Below are positions 8,532 to 16,531 of a DNA stretch of 64,000 nucleotides, piece after piece (positions within the stretch are counted from its first letter, which is position 1; each line of letters starts with the position of its first letter). A program made the translations under genes and the position numbers. Origin of the DNA: Rathayibacter sp. SW19 (lineage in GTDB: Bacteria > Actinomycetota > Actinomycetes > Actinomycetales > Microbacteriaceae); contig NZ_CP133020.1 of assembly GCF_030866825.1 (NCBI RefSeq), positions 3,286,001 to 3,350,000 on the forward strand, read 5' to 3'. The notes under the pieces were generated by a model that was given only the letters and a program-made list of their open reading frames with translations, did not search any database and was not told the origin of the DNA.

Positions 8532-9368
8532 TCACGGCTTCGCGAAGCCGTAGGAAGCGAGCACTTTCTGCCCGTCCTTCGACAGCACGAATTTCAGGAA
8601 CGCGGCCGCGGCACGAGCATTCGGGGCTGCTTTCAGAGTGGCGATCGGATACAGGTTCACGGCCTTGTCCGCATCCGGAATTGTCACTCCGGACACGGCG
8701 GAGCCTGCTGCCCTGACATCCGTGACGTAGACAAGCCCGGCATCCGCGTTCCCGGATTCCACTTTGGTGAGCACCGCTGTGACATTCTGCTCCTCGCTGA
8801 CCGGCTTGACGGTCACACTATCGGCGTCGAGCAGCTTGTGCGATGCGGTGCCGCACGGCACCTGTGGGGCGCACAACACCACCTGCAGGTCGGATTTCGC
8901 GAGATCCGCGAGACCGGTGATCTTCTTGGGATTGCCCGGCTGCACGACGATCTCAAGGGTGTTGCTGGCGAACACGGTGGACGTTCCGTCGATCAGGCCG
9001 GGGGTGGCTACCTTGTCCATGTTCGCCTGGTCGGCCGAGGCGAAGACGTCTGCCGGCGCGCCCTGAACCAATTGGGTCGCCAGGGTGGACGAGCCGTCAT
9101 AGTCGATCGGTTTCACCGTCACAGCCGGGTGAGCCTTTTCGAATTCCGCAGCCAGATCGTTGAATGACGCGGTCAGAGACGCGGCCGCGTAGATCGTCAG
9201 GTCGCCGCTGAGGGTGTCCGAGCTGGATGAGCCCGTCGCGGTCGAGGCCTGTTCAGAACCGCTCTGACCGGAACCGCTCTGGCCAGAACCGCTCTGACCG
9301 GAGGCACAGCCGGCCATCAGCGCGACACCCGCAACGGCGACGAGTACTCGTGCACATTGACCGATCAT
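8532..9368 (-). CDS. modA: ModA: molybdate-binding lipoprotein
   Basis: A 278-residue periplasmic-type binding protein for molybdate/tungstate oxyanions. The N-terminal signal peptide ends in a lipobox (ALMAGC), so the mature protein is a lipoprotein on the outer face of the membrane. It is followed by a low-complexity linker with repeated GSGQS units. The binding domain starts at LTIYAAASLTASFNDLA, the usual ModA opening, and continues with VFASADQANMDKV. The ATG overlaps the stop of the upstream modE-like gene by 4 nt. Confidence 0.94.
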   Translation of the reverse strand: MIGQCARVLVAVAGVALMAGCASGQSGSGQSGSGQSGSEQASTATGSSSSDTLSGDLTIYAAASLTASFNDLAAEFEKAHPAVTVKPIDYDGSSTLATQLVQGAPADVFASADQANMDKVATPGLIDGTSTVFASNTLEIVVQPGNPKKITGLADLAKSDLQVVLCAPQVPCGTASHKLLDADSVTVKPVSEEQNVTAVLTKVESGNADAGLVYVTDVRAAGSAVSGVTIPDADKAVNLYPIATLKAAPNARAAAAFLKFVLSKDGQKVLASYGFAKP

Positions 9369-9811
9369 TCTGTGCTCTCCTTTTGAGCGCTCTGCCTCTG
9401 GGTGCTCTGCCCCTCGGTCTCAACGACCACCATCGTCGCCTTGATCACGGCGACGGCGCGGGACCCGACCTCGAGGCCAAGGTCGCGCACTGCCTCGCTC
9501 GACATCAGCGAGACGACCCGGTGCGGCCCGCACTGCAGCTCAACCTGGGCCATGACGGCGTCCATGACGATTCCGGTGACGAGCCCGACGAGATGGTTGC
9601 GTGCACTGCGGCGCACGCCGCTCGTATCGTCGGCTGCCACCGCGATCTGCTGCGCATGCGCGGCCAGCGCGGCACCGTCGACGACCTGGCGACCGGCATC
9701 ATCCTTCGTGGCGCGCAGGATGCCGTCGCTCACCCAGCGCCGAACCGTATCGTCACTCACTCCGAGGAGCTCTGCGGCCTCGCTGATCCGATAATGCGTC
9801 ACAGTGTCCAT
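9365..9811 (-). CDS. ModE-like regulator: MerR/excisionase-type HTH plus TOBE (Mop) domain
   Basis: A 148-residue protein with an N-terminal helix-turn-helix (HYRISEAAELLGVSDDTVRRWVSDG, residues about 5-30) of the excisionase/MerR kind, and a C-terminal Mop/TOBE domain (about 68-132, beginning RNHLVGLVTGIVMD), the fold that binds molybdate. It probably senses molybdate and controls the mod operon it heads. Adjacent ATG codons occur at 9814 and 9811. A longer reading frame to 9925 exists, but its extra N-terminus has no family resemblance. The start sits directly against an 18-nt palindrome, leaving no room for a ribosome binding site, which suggests a leaderless message. Confidence 0.82.
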   Translation of the reverse strand: MDTVTHYRISEAAELLGVSDDTVRRWVSDGILRATKDDAGRQVVDGAALAAHAQQIAVAADDTSGVRRSARNHLVGLVTGIVMDAVMAQVELQCGPHRVVSLMSSEAVRDLGLEVGSRAVAVIKATMVVVETEGQSTQRQSAQKESTE

Positions 9812-9815
9812 CATA

Positions 9816-9833
9816 GTTCCGCAAGTGCGGAAC
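9816..9833. promoter_or_regulatory. Palindromic operator candidate at the start of the mod operon
   Basis: GTTCCGCAAGTGCGGAAC has 8-bp complementary arms and a 2-nt centre. It ends 2 nt before the first ATG of the modE-like gene. Its position over the expected promoter/start region suggests an operator, possibly autoregulation by the encoded HTH-TOBE protein. It does not resemble the E. coli ModE box. Confidence 0.55.
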
Positions 9834-9989
9834 GAAAGGTCGATTGCGCGACTTGCCCTAGTTAGGTCGCCGAGTGGTCCCGGGGAGCGCCTTTCCCAAG
9901 CGACTTCAGGGGCGCAACCATGCAAATTCCGGCCTGCATGTCGCGCATCATGATGTGCGCTAGTGCCGTTCTAAGCACGTGCCTGGAGT

Positions 9990-11324
9990 TCAGGAGTCCC
10001 AGATTGGACCGAATGCGGGGATGCCGCGACGTTCGAACTCGCCGACGACTCGGTCGGTGACGGACTTGTTCGCGACGCAGATCACGGCATCCGCCCCGGA
10101 GATGACATACGCGTCGTAGGACAGCGTGAACACATCGGGTTTGCCCTGCTCGGAGGTGTTCCAGATCACCGCTTCGGGTTGCGCGGTGGTCACCTCGTGG
10201 AGGAGTCCATCGCCGTAGGTCTCTCGCGGGGCCTTGGTGACCCACACCAGTCGGGCACCCTGCGTGTCGGTCAGGAGATGCCCCAGCACGGGACCGATAC
10301 CGCTTCCGGTGACCACGTACAGTACCCGGGAGAAAAGCCGCTTCGCATTCGCGACCCCGGCGGTGGGAATGCCTCGGACCCACACGTGCGTCGGGGGCTG
10401 ATCGATGAACTGCGAGGTCCATCCGCCCGCCCGCGATACCACCATGCGATAACCGGAGTCTCCGGATACTGCCGGCACGCACGCGAACGGGTGCCAGCCG
10501 AACAACGGATGCCGACTGATCGCACGCGTCGTACCCACCGGCGGAACGGATCCGTGATCCAGCCGCACGATTGCCGCGTGACGAGAGGGGTGTTCGACCG
10601 TGATTGCCACCCTCCGCAGCAACAGCCACGGCCATGCCGCGAGCACGGTCGACGCCACGAGCATCCAGAAGATCGGCGAGGTGAACAACGCCTCGCCGAA
10701 GGTGCGCGCCGGGGTTTGCAGTTGCGCAAGGAGCAGCGCGTTGATCCACGAAAACAGGAACACCGTCCAGGTGCCGAAACGATGGGACGCCTCGAACAGG
10801 TCATGGTGTCGGGTACGCAACCCGGGCGTCGCCAGAACGCAGATGGCGAGCAACAGGACCGCGATCGCCAGCGCGAAACCCACCGAGAAATCGTCGTAGC
10901 CCAATTCCCCGTTGGCCCATGCGGGGGCCAGGAGCACAACGTAGAGCACGTACCAGGCCGTGCCGGACAGGGCGCCGCCGACATGCAGGCCGCCGACGTG
11001 ATAGTACTGCGCGAACCGCCAACGTAACCGCAACGGCCACGACGACGGTGGCCGCGTCGCCGCCCAGGAGATGAAGTTCACCATCCAGTGCTGGCGCGGC
11101 AGAACCGCGAACAAGATGTTCAGCTGGGAAATCGCCGCGATGAACTGCAAGCTAGTCGCGTGCGGCTGCCACCATCCAGCCACCATGCCCCACGCGAACA
11201 CGACCACATTCACGACGAGCACGCCGACGAGCAGTACAACGTAGAGCATGACACGCGCGCGGTCGCGCACATGCGGCTCGGCGGCAGCTGCAGACGTGGT
11301 TAGAGGCTCGTTTGTCGCATCCAT
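9990..11324 (-). CDS. Membrane-bound NAD(P)/flavin oxidoreductase, TmpA-like
   Basis: A 444-residue protein. The N-terminal half has about six hydrophobic helices (residues 25-260) with His residues in QHWMVNF, YYHVGGLHVGG and SHRFGTW, reminiscent of ferric-reductase-like membrane domains. The C-terminal half is a soluble domain of ferredoxin-NADP reductase type, with the nucleotide-binding VLYVVTGSGIGPVLGHLL near residue 335 and a final Cys-containing AVICVANKSVTD segment. Overall it resembles fungal TmpA-type membrane oxidoreductases and bacterial homologues. The substrate is unknown. It stands alone between the mod operon and a decayed region; 64 nt separate its stop from the modE-like upstream region. 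Confidence 0.65.
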   Translation of the reverse strand: MDATNEPLTTSAAAAEPHVRDRARVMLYVVLLVGVLVVNVVVFAWGMVAGWWQPHATSLQFIAAISQLNILFAVLPRQHWMVNFISWAATRPPSSWPLRLRWRFAQYYHVGGLHVGGALSGTAWYVLYVVLLAPAWANGELGYDDFSVGFALAIAVLLLAICVLATPGLRTRHHDLFEASHRFGTWTVFLFSWINALLLAQLQTPARTFGEALFTSPIFWMLVASTVLAAWPWLLLRRVAITVEHPSRHAAIVRLDHGSVPPVGTTRAISRHPLFGWHPFACVPAVSGDSGYRMVVSRAGGWTSQFIDQPPTHVWVRGIPTAGVANAKRLFSRVLYVVTGSGIGPVLGHLLTDTQGARLVWVTKAPRETYGDGLLHEVTTAQPEAVIWNTSEQGKPDVFTLSYDAYVISGADAVICVANKSVTDRVVGEFERRGIPAFGPIWDS

Positions 11325-11567
11325 AGGTTCATTTATTTCCTTATCGTGAGCCGACCCGAAGACCGTGCTCTGCGGAAACCGGCGGGCATTTGTCCCAGTT
11401 GAGGCGCACCCAAACGACCCGCATGAGCCAGGAATGCCAGAATATCAGCGGAGCGTCTTTGCACACCTGTTGGACATGCTCGTCTGACGCACTTCTCGGC
11501 GCCACCCCTCGTCGAGACGAGAAATAATGAACCACAAGAATTCTCGACACAACCAATTCTGAACGAT

Positions 11568-11696
11568 ATGCCGCTTCACGATCTTGACGCCTGGCTCGAG
11601 CCCTACCGCGCGGAGTGGTCAGGCCGTCTGAACGCACGTGAACGGCACCTGGAACGCACTTCCCCCGAAATCCACAAAAACACGAAGGAGAACTGA
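11568..11696 (+). pseudogene. C-terminal fragment of an ArsR-family regulator
   Basis: A 42-codon frame, MPLHDLDAWLEPYR onward, ends at a TGA that overlaps the next ATG (TGATG). The residues match the C-terminal end of ArsR-type regulators that precede SRPBCC genes (D-W-L-E-P-Y/F-R, W-x-x-R-L, L-x-x-H-L). The winged-helix DNA-binding part is absent upstream. It is seen as a remnant: the regulator lost its 5' end, while the coupling with the next fragment is preserved. Confidence 0.55.
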
Positions 11697-11788
11697 TGAC
11701 CACCGAACTCGCTACCCTCGAGCGCACTGCGGACGGGGGCCTCATTCGGTTCGAGCGACGACTCCCCTACCTCAGCGAGGAGGGATAA
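11696..11788 (+). pseudogene. N-terminal fragment of an SRPBCC/AHSA1-type protein
   Basis: Thirty codons, MTTELATLERTADGGLIRFERRLP, fit the opening of SRPBCC (START-like, Aha1) proteins usually paired with ArsR regulators. After this, a typical family member would continue for about 120 residues, but the frame stops after PYLSEEG. It overlaps the ArsR fragment by 1 nt and has a good GAAGGAG ribosome site, so the start region is intact and the rest has been deleted. Confidence 0.55.
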
Positions 11789-11889
11789 GAAATGAGCAGT
11801 AGTGAGAACGACACACGTGACACGCGGACTGCGAATGGTTCAGCCGGGGCGACGGAAGTTGCTGTGTGCCCACGTCGTTGCCCGAGGCC

Positions 11890-12084
11890 ATGACCGGCAA
11901 GGCAAGCCCTGCGAAGGCGGCTGTCGGAGACAAGCCGGTCTTTGCGTACATCGCCAGTCTTCCGCGGCCGCAGCGTGACATCGCGGAGGCGGTAGACGCG
12001 CTGGCGGCCAAGACGCTGCCAAACCTCCAGAGAGCCGTGAAGTGGGGAATGGCGTATTACGGAATCGGCGGCAAGAGGCGGTAG
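11890..12084 (+). pseudogene. Truncated DUF1801 (YdhG-like) protein
   Basis: A 64-residue frame containing VFAYIASLPRPQRDIAEAVDAL and the hallmark KWGMAYYG of DUF1801 proteins, then ending at GGKRR. Full-length members run to about 110-140 residues, with a conserved aromatic-rich second half that is missing here. DUF1801 genes often follow ArsR-SRPBCC pairs, so these three fragments look like one eroded cassette. A small functional protein cannot be excluded. Confidence 0.55.
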
Positions 12085-12190
12085 ACCCGCATCGCCCGTC
12101 TGCCGGGCATGCCCGCATCCCGGCCGATGGCAGTGCGACGTTGGCGCACAACGGCAGCAATACTGCAGACTGCCCGGATAGGGTTTGACC

Positions 12191-13018
12191 ATGAGCGCTA
12201 CCAAACCGGACCCGGCCAAGCCTCGACCGGTGAAGCGGGAACCGGTATACGCGTCGGCAATCGCCATCGGTCGCTTGTATTTCGGCGGCGTTCTGGCACT
12301 CAAGCCGATGGTCGCCGGGCGGGAGAATCTTCCGGACTACGGTGGGGCCGTGCTGGCGATCACTCATTTCGGATACCTGGACTTCGCGCTGACCGAGTGG
12401 GTGATCTGGAAACAGAACCGGCGTCGCATCCGTTTTCTTGCACAGAAGGGCGCATTCGACAAACCCGTCATCGGCTGGTTGCTGCGCGGCATGCGGCACA
12501 TTTCGGTGGACATGCAGGCAGGCAAGGCAGCGTACGCGGAAGCCGTCGATGCGCTGCGCTCCGGCGAACTCCTCGGGATCTTTCCCGAAGCGGGCGTTAG
12601 CGCCTCATTCACTGTGCGTGACCTGAAGTCCGGCGCGATCAGAATGGCGGCAGAGGCCGGCGTTCCCGTTGTGCCGATCGCCATCTGGGGTGGCCAGCTG
12701 CTGAGGACCAAGAACCACAAATCACGGCTGCGCGAGGCGCGGCGAGCACCCATCGGCGTATCGATCGGCAAGCCGATCACGGTGCAGTCGACGGATGACG
12801 TCGGCTCGGCCACCGTGCAGTTGCGGCACACACTGCAGTCGCTGCTCGACGGACTGCAGCGTCGCTATCCCCGCGGCGGCGCCGGCCAGTGGTGGCAGCC
12901 CGCCCACCTGGGCGGCACGGCGCCGACGCCCGAAGTCGCCGCGGTCGCGGAGGCGAAGCGGCAGGCGCGCAAGACCGCGTTGCGCGAGGGTCGCGATCCG
13001 GGCGCGCCGCCAGAATAG
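12191..13018 (+). CDS. 1-acyl-sn-glycerol-3-phosphate acyltransferase family (PlsC-like)
   Basis: A 275-residue acyltransferase of the PlsC/AGPAT family, which acylates lysophosphatidate or a related lipid at the inner face of the membrane. The catalytic HX4D motif is HFGYLD (about residue 58). Block III is FPEAGVS (near 133), a variant of FPEG, and VPVVPIAIWGG is the block IV proline motif. The tail is Ala/Arg-rich and basic. A TTG two codons upstream is possible, but the ATG at 12191 is preferred. The exact acceptor cannot be deduced. It converges on the VIT1 gene. Confidence 0.85.
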   Translation: MSATKPDPAKPRPVKREPVYASAIAIGRLYFGGVLALKPMVAGRENLPDYGGAVLAITHFGYLDFALTEWVIWKQNRRRIRFLAQKGAFDKPVIGWLLRGMRHISVDMQAGKAAYAEAVDALRSGELLGIFPEAGVSASFTVRDLKSGAIRMAAEAGVPVVPIAIWGGQLLRTKNHKSRLREARRAPIGVSIGKPITVQSTDDVGSATVQLRHTLQSLLDGLQRRYPRGGAGQWWQPAHLGGTAPTPEVAAVAEAKRQARKTALREGRDPGAPPE

Positions 13019-13078
13019 GCGCAACTCAGAACTGGCAGCCGAGTGGCGGCATCCGCTCCGCCTGGGCAAGCGGAATCG

Positions 13079-14212
13079 CTACAGTCCGGTTGTGCCGAAG
13101 ATCAACCCGAGAATGTAGGTTGCTGCTGCGGCACCGTAGCCGATTGCCAGTTGCCGCAAGGCGCGTTTCAGCGGCGGCGCACCGGAGAGCAGGCCGACGA
13201 TCGCTCCGGTCGCCAGAAGCGCAACGCCGACGACCCCCGCGGCAGTCAGCACCGCCGCAGTGCCCTGTAGTCCGAAGAGGTAAGGCAGAACGGGCAGCAA
13301 TGCGCCCGACGCGAAGAAGAGGAAGCTGGAGACGGCGGCCTGAAGGCCGGTGCCGAGCGCCTCATGCTCATCGGGCGTTTCGACGGCGGTTGCGGACCGA
13401 CCGTCTGCCACAGCCCGAAGGACTTCGGTCGCGTGCGTCTTGGCGTCGTCTGGGGCCATGCCGCGTGCGCGGTACATGAGGGCGAGCTCGTTTGCGTCGA
13501 GGTCGAGGTGCGGCAGTGCGCCTTGCGTGTGCGGGCTGGGTGCGGATGCTTCGAGCAACTCGCGCTGCGACCGCACCGAGACGTACTCCCCCGCCCCCAT
13601 CGACAGCGCGCCCGCGAGCAGCCCGGCGACGCCCGCCAGCAGCACGACCTGATTGGCAGCGCCGGCCGCTGCGAAGCCGAGCACAAGCGACAGGTTGCTG
13701 ACCAGTCCGTCATTCATGCCGAAAACTGCGGCGCGGAACGTGCCGGAGAGACGGTTGCGGCCGCGCGCGGCGAGCCCTCGCACGACCTCTTCGTGAATCT
13801 GCTCGTCTGCGGCCATCGCCTGCGTTGCGTCGGCATCGTTTCGGTACGGCGACCGGGACTCCGCCCGTTGTGCGAGAGCGAGCACGAACACGGAGCCGAA
13901 CCGGCGGGCGAGAAAGCCGATCAGCCGGGTGCGAATGTCACCACGGGGCGCTTTTCCCGCATCCGCACCGAGCAGGGTCAGCCAGTGCTGTTCATGCCGG
14001 GTTTCGGCATCCGCAAGCGCAAGCAGGATTTCTCGCTCTTCACCGTGGCGTCGCGAGGCAAGGTCACGGTAAACGGCCGCTTCTGCCCGCTCGTTGGCCA
14101 GATATTGCCGCCAGCGACGGATGTCGGCGGGCGTGCGAGCGGGGCTCGGCGTTGAGCCTTGTGGTGTTGGGTCTGGTGGTGTTGAGTCTGGTGGTGTTGT
14201 CGGCTGAGTCAT
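13079..14212 (-). CDS. Ferritin-like domain + VIT1/CCC1 family metal transporter
   Basis: A 377-residue fusion. After a Pro/Thr-rich start, about residues 30-140 form a rubrerythrin-like ferritin domain with spaced Glu/His (ERAEAAVYRDLA, EEREILLALADAETRHEQHW, ADEQIHEEVVRGLA). The rest is a VIT1/CCC1 membrane transporter (FGMNDGLVSNLSLVLGFAAA, GALSMGAGEYVSVRSQRELLE, then three hydrophobic helices). Relatives export or sequester Fe2+/Mn2+. The ATG at 14212 follows AAGGAG at 5 nt; an upstream frame extension is rejected. A yybP-ykoY manganese riboswitch precedes it, supporting manganese export as the job. Confidence 0.9.
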   Translation of the reverse strand: MTQPTTPPDSTPPDPTPQGSTPSPARTPADIRRWRQYLANERAEAAVYRDLASRRHGEEREILLALADAETRHEQHWLTLLGADAGKAPRGDIRTRLIGFLARRFGSVFVLALAQRAESRSPYRNDADATQAMAADEQIHEEVVRGLAARGRNRLSGTFRAAVFGMNDGLVSNLSLVLGFAAAGAANQVVLLAGVAGLLAGALSMGAGEYVSVRSQRELLEASAPSPHTQGALPHLDLDANELALMYRARGMAPDDAKTHATEVLRAVADGRSATAVETPDEHEALGTGLQAAVSSFLFFASGALLPVLPYLFGLQGTAAVLTAAGVVGVALLATGAIVGLLSGAPPLKRALRQLAIGYGAAAATYILGLIFGTTGL

Positions 14213-14277
14213 CGCGGCTCCTTGGCAACTTCCGGCCTCGGCCCGGATGATCACGGAACCTCGATCAGAATCTTCTG

Positions 14278-14398
14278 ACCGAAAGTCTCGCTCGCCCGCT
14301 GCGCGGGTGGCGCACCGGGCCGCCTATCCGAGGAGGCCAGTATGTCGACGCGTCGTTACGCCCGCTGTGCGGACGGTGGGAGCTACTCCCTTTCGATC
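14278..14398 (-). ncRNA. yybP-ykoY manganese riboswitch
   Basis: Read on the minus strand, the leader contains AAAGGGAGTAGCTCCC, then CGTCGACATACTGGCC, then GCGAGACTTTC in that order. These are the conserved landmarks of the yybP-ykoY Mn2+-sensing aptamer: the GGGAGUAG loop, the GUCRACAUACU loop, and the GCGAGACYUU closing segment. It ends 65 nt before the start codon of the VIT1-type transporter. Intracellular Mn2+ would be expected to switch the transporter on; whether control is at transcription or translation is not clear from the sequence. Confidence 0.85.
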
Positions 14399-14435
14399 TG
14401 TCCAGTGTACGGGAGCGGTGCCCTTGGGTCAGCCG

Positions 14436-15584
14436 CTATTGGACCAGAGGGTTGGCCGTACGGCTTTCCGTACTGAGCAGCACGATGACCTTGCCGCTGA
14501 TGTCGCCCAGTCTCGCGCGGATCGCAGCATTGCCGAGCGCAACCCTGAGACCGGCCAGCGCAGCGGCGCCACACGGCCCGGAGTCGACACCGAGACGTTC
14601 GAGATCGTGCACGGCCTGCTCATCTTCCTCGTCGGTGACGGCTACAGCGATGTCGATACTCTGCTTCAGAATCGGCCAGGCAATGGTGGACACCGTGCCG
14701 CAGTTCATGCCGGCCATCCGTGTCTGCCCTGTTGCGACCGCAACCGGATGCCCCGCACTCAAGGATTCAATCAGACAGGCGGCGTCCCGGGGTTCAACGC
14801 TGATCAGCGTCGGCCGAGTCGCATTCGCTCCGCGGTCTGTGCCGCGGTAGTGCGCGGCACAGGCCTGAATCAGGGAACCAACGCCGCACGGCGTGACGAC
14901 GACATCCGGCCCCGCCACACCGACGTCGGCCAGCTGTGCGTCGATCTCGCGGAAGATCGTGGAATATCCGTCGACGATCCAGGCGGGAATTTGCTCATAG
15001 CCATCCCAGGCTGTGTCTTGAACCAAGATTGCTTGCGGATCGGCAGCGGCAGCTGCTCGCGCCTGAGCGACCACATCGTCATATGGCGCATCGCACTCGG
15101 TCAGCGTCGCGCCTTCCCCGAGGATCCCGTCTTTTGCCCGTTGACCGATCTGTGCCGGCACGAAGATATGGGCGTCCAGCCGCAGCAGCCTGGCCATGTG
15201 GGCAACGGCCCGCCCGTGATTGCCGTCCGTCGCGCAGACCAACGTCAAGCCGGCATCCCCGCCGAATCGCGTTGCAAGCTCGTCGAACGTCCACCCGCGA
15301 TCCGGATCTTCCGTGCGGGCGACCAGTGTCTGATAGACCGCCCAGGATGCGCCGACCATCTTGAAGGACGGCAGACCGAAGCGTTCAGCTTCCTCCTTGA
15401 CGAAGACGCGACCGACGCCGAGGCCCGCTGCGAGCTCGGGGCATTCTCGCAATTCGGTCGACTGATACCCAGGCAACTGCACGTGAAAGTCCGTGATCTC
15501 TCGCGGAACCGCGGGTGTCACGTAGTCCTGCGTTCGCGCATTTTCCGTGATATACCATTTATCGGTAACAGACGTATCAGTCAT
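14436..15584 (-). CDS. dpaL: Diaminopropionate ammonia-lyase family PLP enzyme
   Basis: A 382-residue fold-type II PLP enzyme. The PLP lysine lies in RFGLPSFKMVGASWA (about residue 76), as in DpaL, and the phosphate-binding loop TPCGVGSLIQAC is near 235. DpaL converts 2,3-diaminopropionate to pyruvate and two ammonia. Related enzymes also deaminate serine. It is the last gene of the soxBDAG-purU transcription unit (48 nt from purU), where actinobacterial sarcosine operons often carry a serine dehydratase. A role in taking serine made from glycine to pyruvate is therefore a reasonable alternative. Family is clear, substrate is not. Confidence 0.75.
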   Translation of the reverse strand: MTDTSVTDKWYITENARTQDYVTPAVPREITDFHVQLPGYQSTELRECPELAAGLGVGRVFVKEEAERFGLPSFKMVGASWAVYQTLVARTEDPDRGWTFDELATRFGGDAGLTLVCATDGNHGRAVAHMARLLRLDAHIFVPAQIGQRAKDGILGEGATLTECDAPYDDVVAQARAAAAADPQAILVQDTAWDGYEQIPAWIVDGYSTIFREIDAQLADVGVAGPDVVVTPCGVGSLIQACAAHYRGTDRGANATRPTLISVEPRDAACLIESLSAGHPVAVATGQTRMAGMNCGTVSTIAWPILKQSIDIAVAVTDEEDEQAVHDLERLGVDSGPCGAAALAGLRVALGNAAIRARLGDISGKVIVLLSTESRTANPLVQ

Positions 15585-15631
15585 ACAACTATTATGTCGT
15601 GCACCTCAGCGGGTGGCAAGCGGTCGCGGGC

Positions 15632-16528
15632 TCAGCGCAGCACGACGGTGCGACGGCCCTGAGTAATCACTCGGCCCTCGCAGTGCCACCGCACGGCCAT
15701 GGTCAGCGCGGCCGTTTCGGCATCTCGGCCGACCTCGGCAATGCCGTTCGGCTCCAGGGTGTGATCCACCGGAATCACCTGCTGGGCGATGATCGGGCCT
15801 TCGTCGAGATCGCCTGTGACATAGTGCGCGCTCGCGCCGACCAACTTCACTCCGCGTTCGTAGGCTTGAGCGTATGGCCTGGCGCCTTTGAAACTCGGCA
15901 GGAAGGAATGGTGGATGTTGATGCATTTGCCGGCCAGTTCCGCGCACAGCGTGTCGCTGAGCACCTGCATGTAGCGGGCCAGCACGATGAGTTCGACGTT
16001 GAAGCTTTCGATCAGTTCCAGCAGTCGACGCTCGGCCTCGGGCTTGGTCTCGGCTGTCACGGCCACATGGAAGAACGGGATGCCGTACCACTGAACCAAG
16101 CCCTCATGATCGCGATGATTCGACACGACCGCAACGACCTCGATAGGCAGATCACCGCTACGTGCACGGAACAGGAGGTCGTTCAGGCAGTGCCCGTACT
16201 TTGAGACCATGATGAGAACCCGTCGCTTCGTGCCTTGCCTCTCCAGGTTCCACCGCATCGAGAACTGCTCGGCAACGGGGCCGAAACCGCTGCGCAAGAC
16301 ATCCGTCGTCGATTCGTCACCGTCGCTGATGATGTGCACGCGCATGAAGAAGTGCCCGGCCCGGCGATCGCCGAACTGCTTGTTGTCGATGATGTCGCAA
16401 CCGTGATCGAAAAGATACGCAGAAACAGCGCGGACGATGCCAGGCGCCTCTGGACAGTCCAGCGTCAACACATGCTCGATGGTGGGCTCGGAATCCGTCG
16501 CGCCGGGCTGGCGATAGGTGATGGTCAT
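15632..16528 (-). CDS. purU: PurU: formyltetrahydrofolate deformylase
   Basis: A 298-residue enzyme that hydrolyses 10-formyl-THF to formate and THF. An N-terminal ACT domain (residues about 15-90, VLTLDCPEAPGIVRAVSAYL) is followed by the formyltransferase fold, with INIHHSFLPSFKGARPYAQAYERGVK and DLDEGPIIAQQ carrying the catalytic Asn/His/Asp. It lies 3 nt after soxG in the sarcosine oxidase operon. Sarcosine oxidase charges THF with one-carbon units, and PurU recycles THF from the oxidised pool, so the coupling is functional. Confidence 0.94.
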   Translation of the reverse strand: MTITYRQPGATDSEPTIEHVLTLDCPEAPGIVRAVSAYLFDHGCDIIDNKQFGDRRAGHFFMRVHIISDGDESTTDVLRSGFGPVAEQFSMRWNLERQGTKRRVLIMVSKYGHCLNDLLFRARSGDLPIEVVAVVSNHRDHEGLVQWYGIPFFHVAVTAETKPEAERRLLELIESFNVELIVLARYMQVLSDTLCAELAGKCINIHHSFLPSFKGARPYAQAYERGVKLVGASAHYVTGDLDEGPIIAQQVIPVDHTLEPNGIAEVGRDAETAALTMAVRWHCEGRVITQGRRTVVLR

Positions 16529-16531
16529 GGT

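Noticed and set aside
11341..11745. 134-residue minus-strand frame
   Set aside because: It lies opposite the ArsR/SRPBCC fragments, is Arg/Ser-rich, and shows no domain or convincing ribosome site.
14247..15662. 471-residue plus-strand frame
   Set aside because: Antisense to the diaminopropionate ammonia-lyase gene and the Mn riboswitch.
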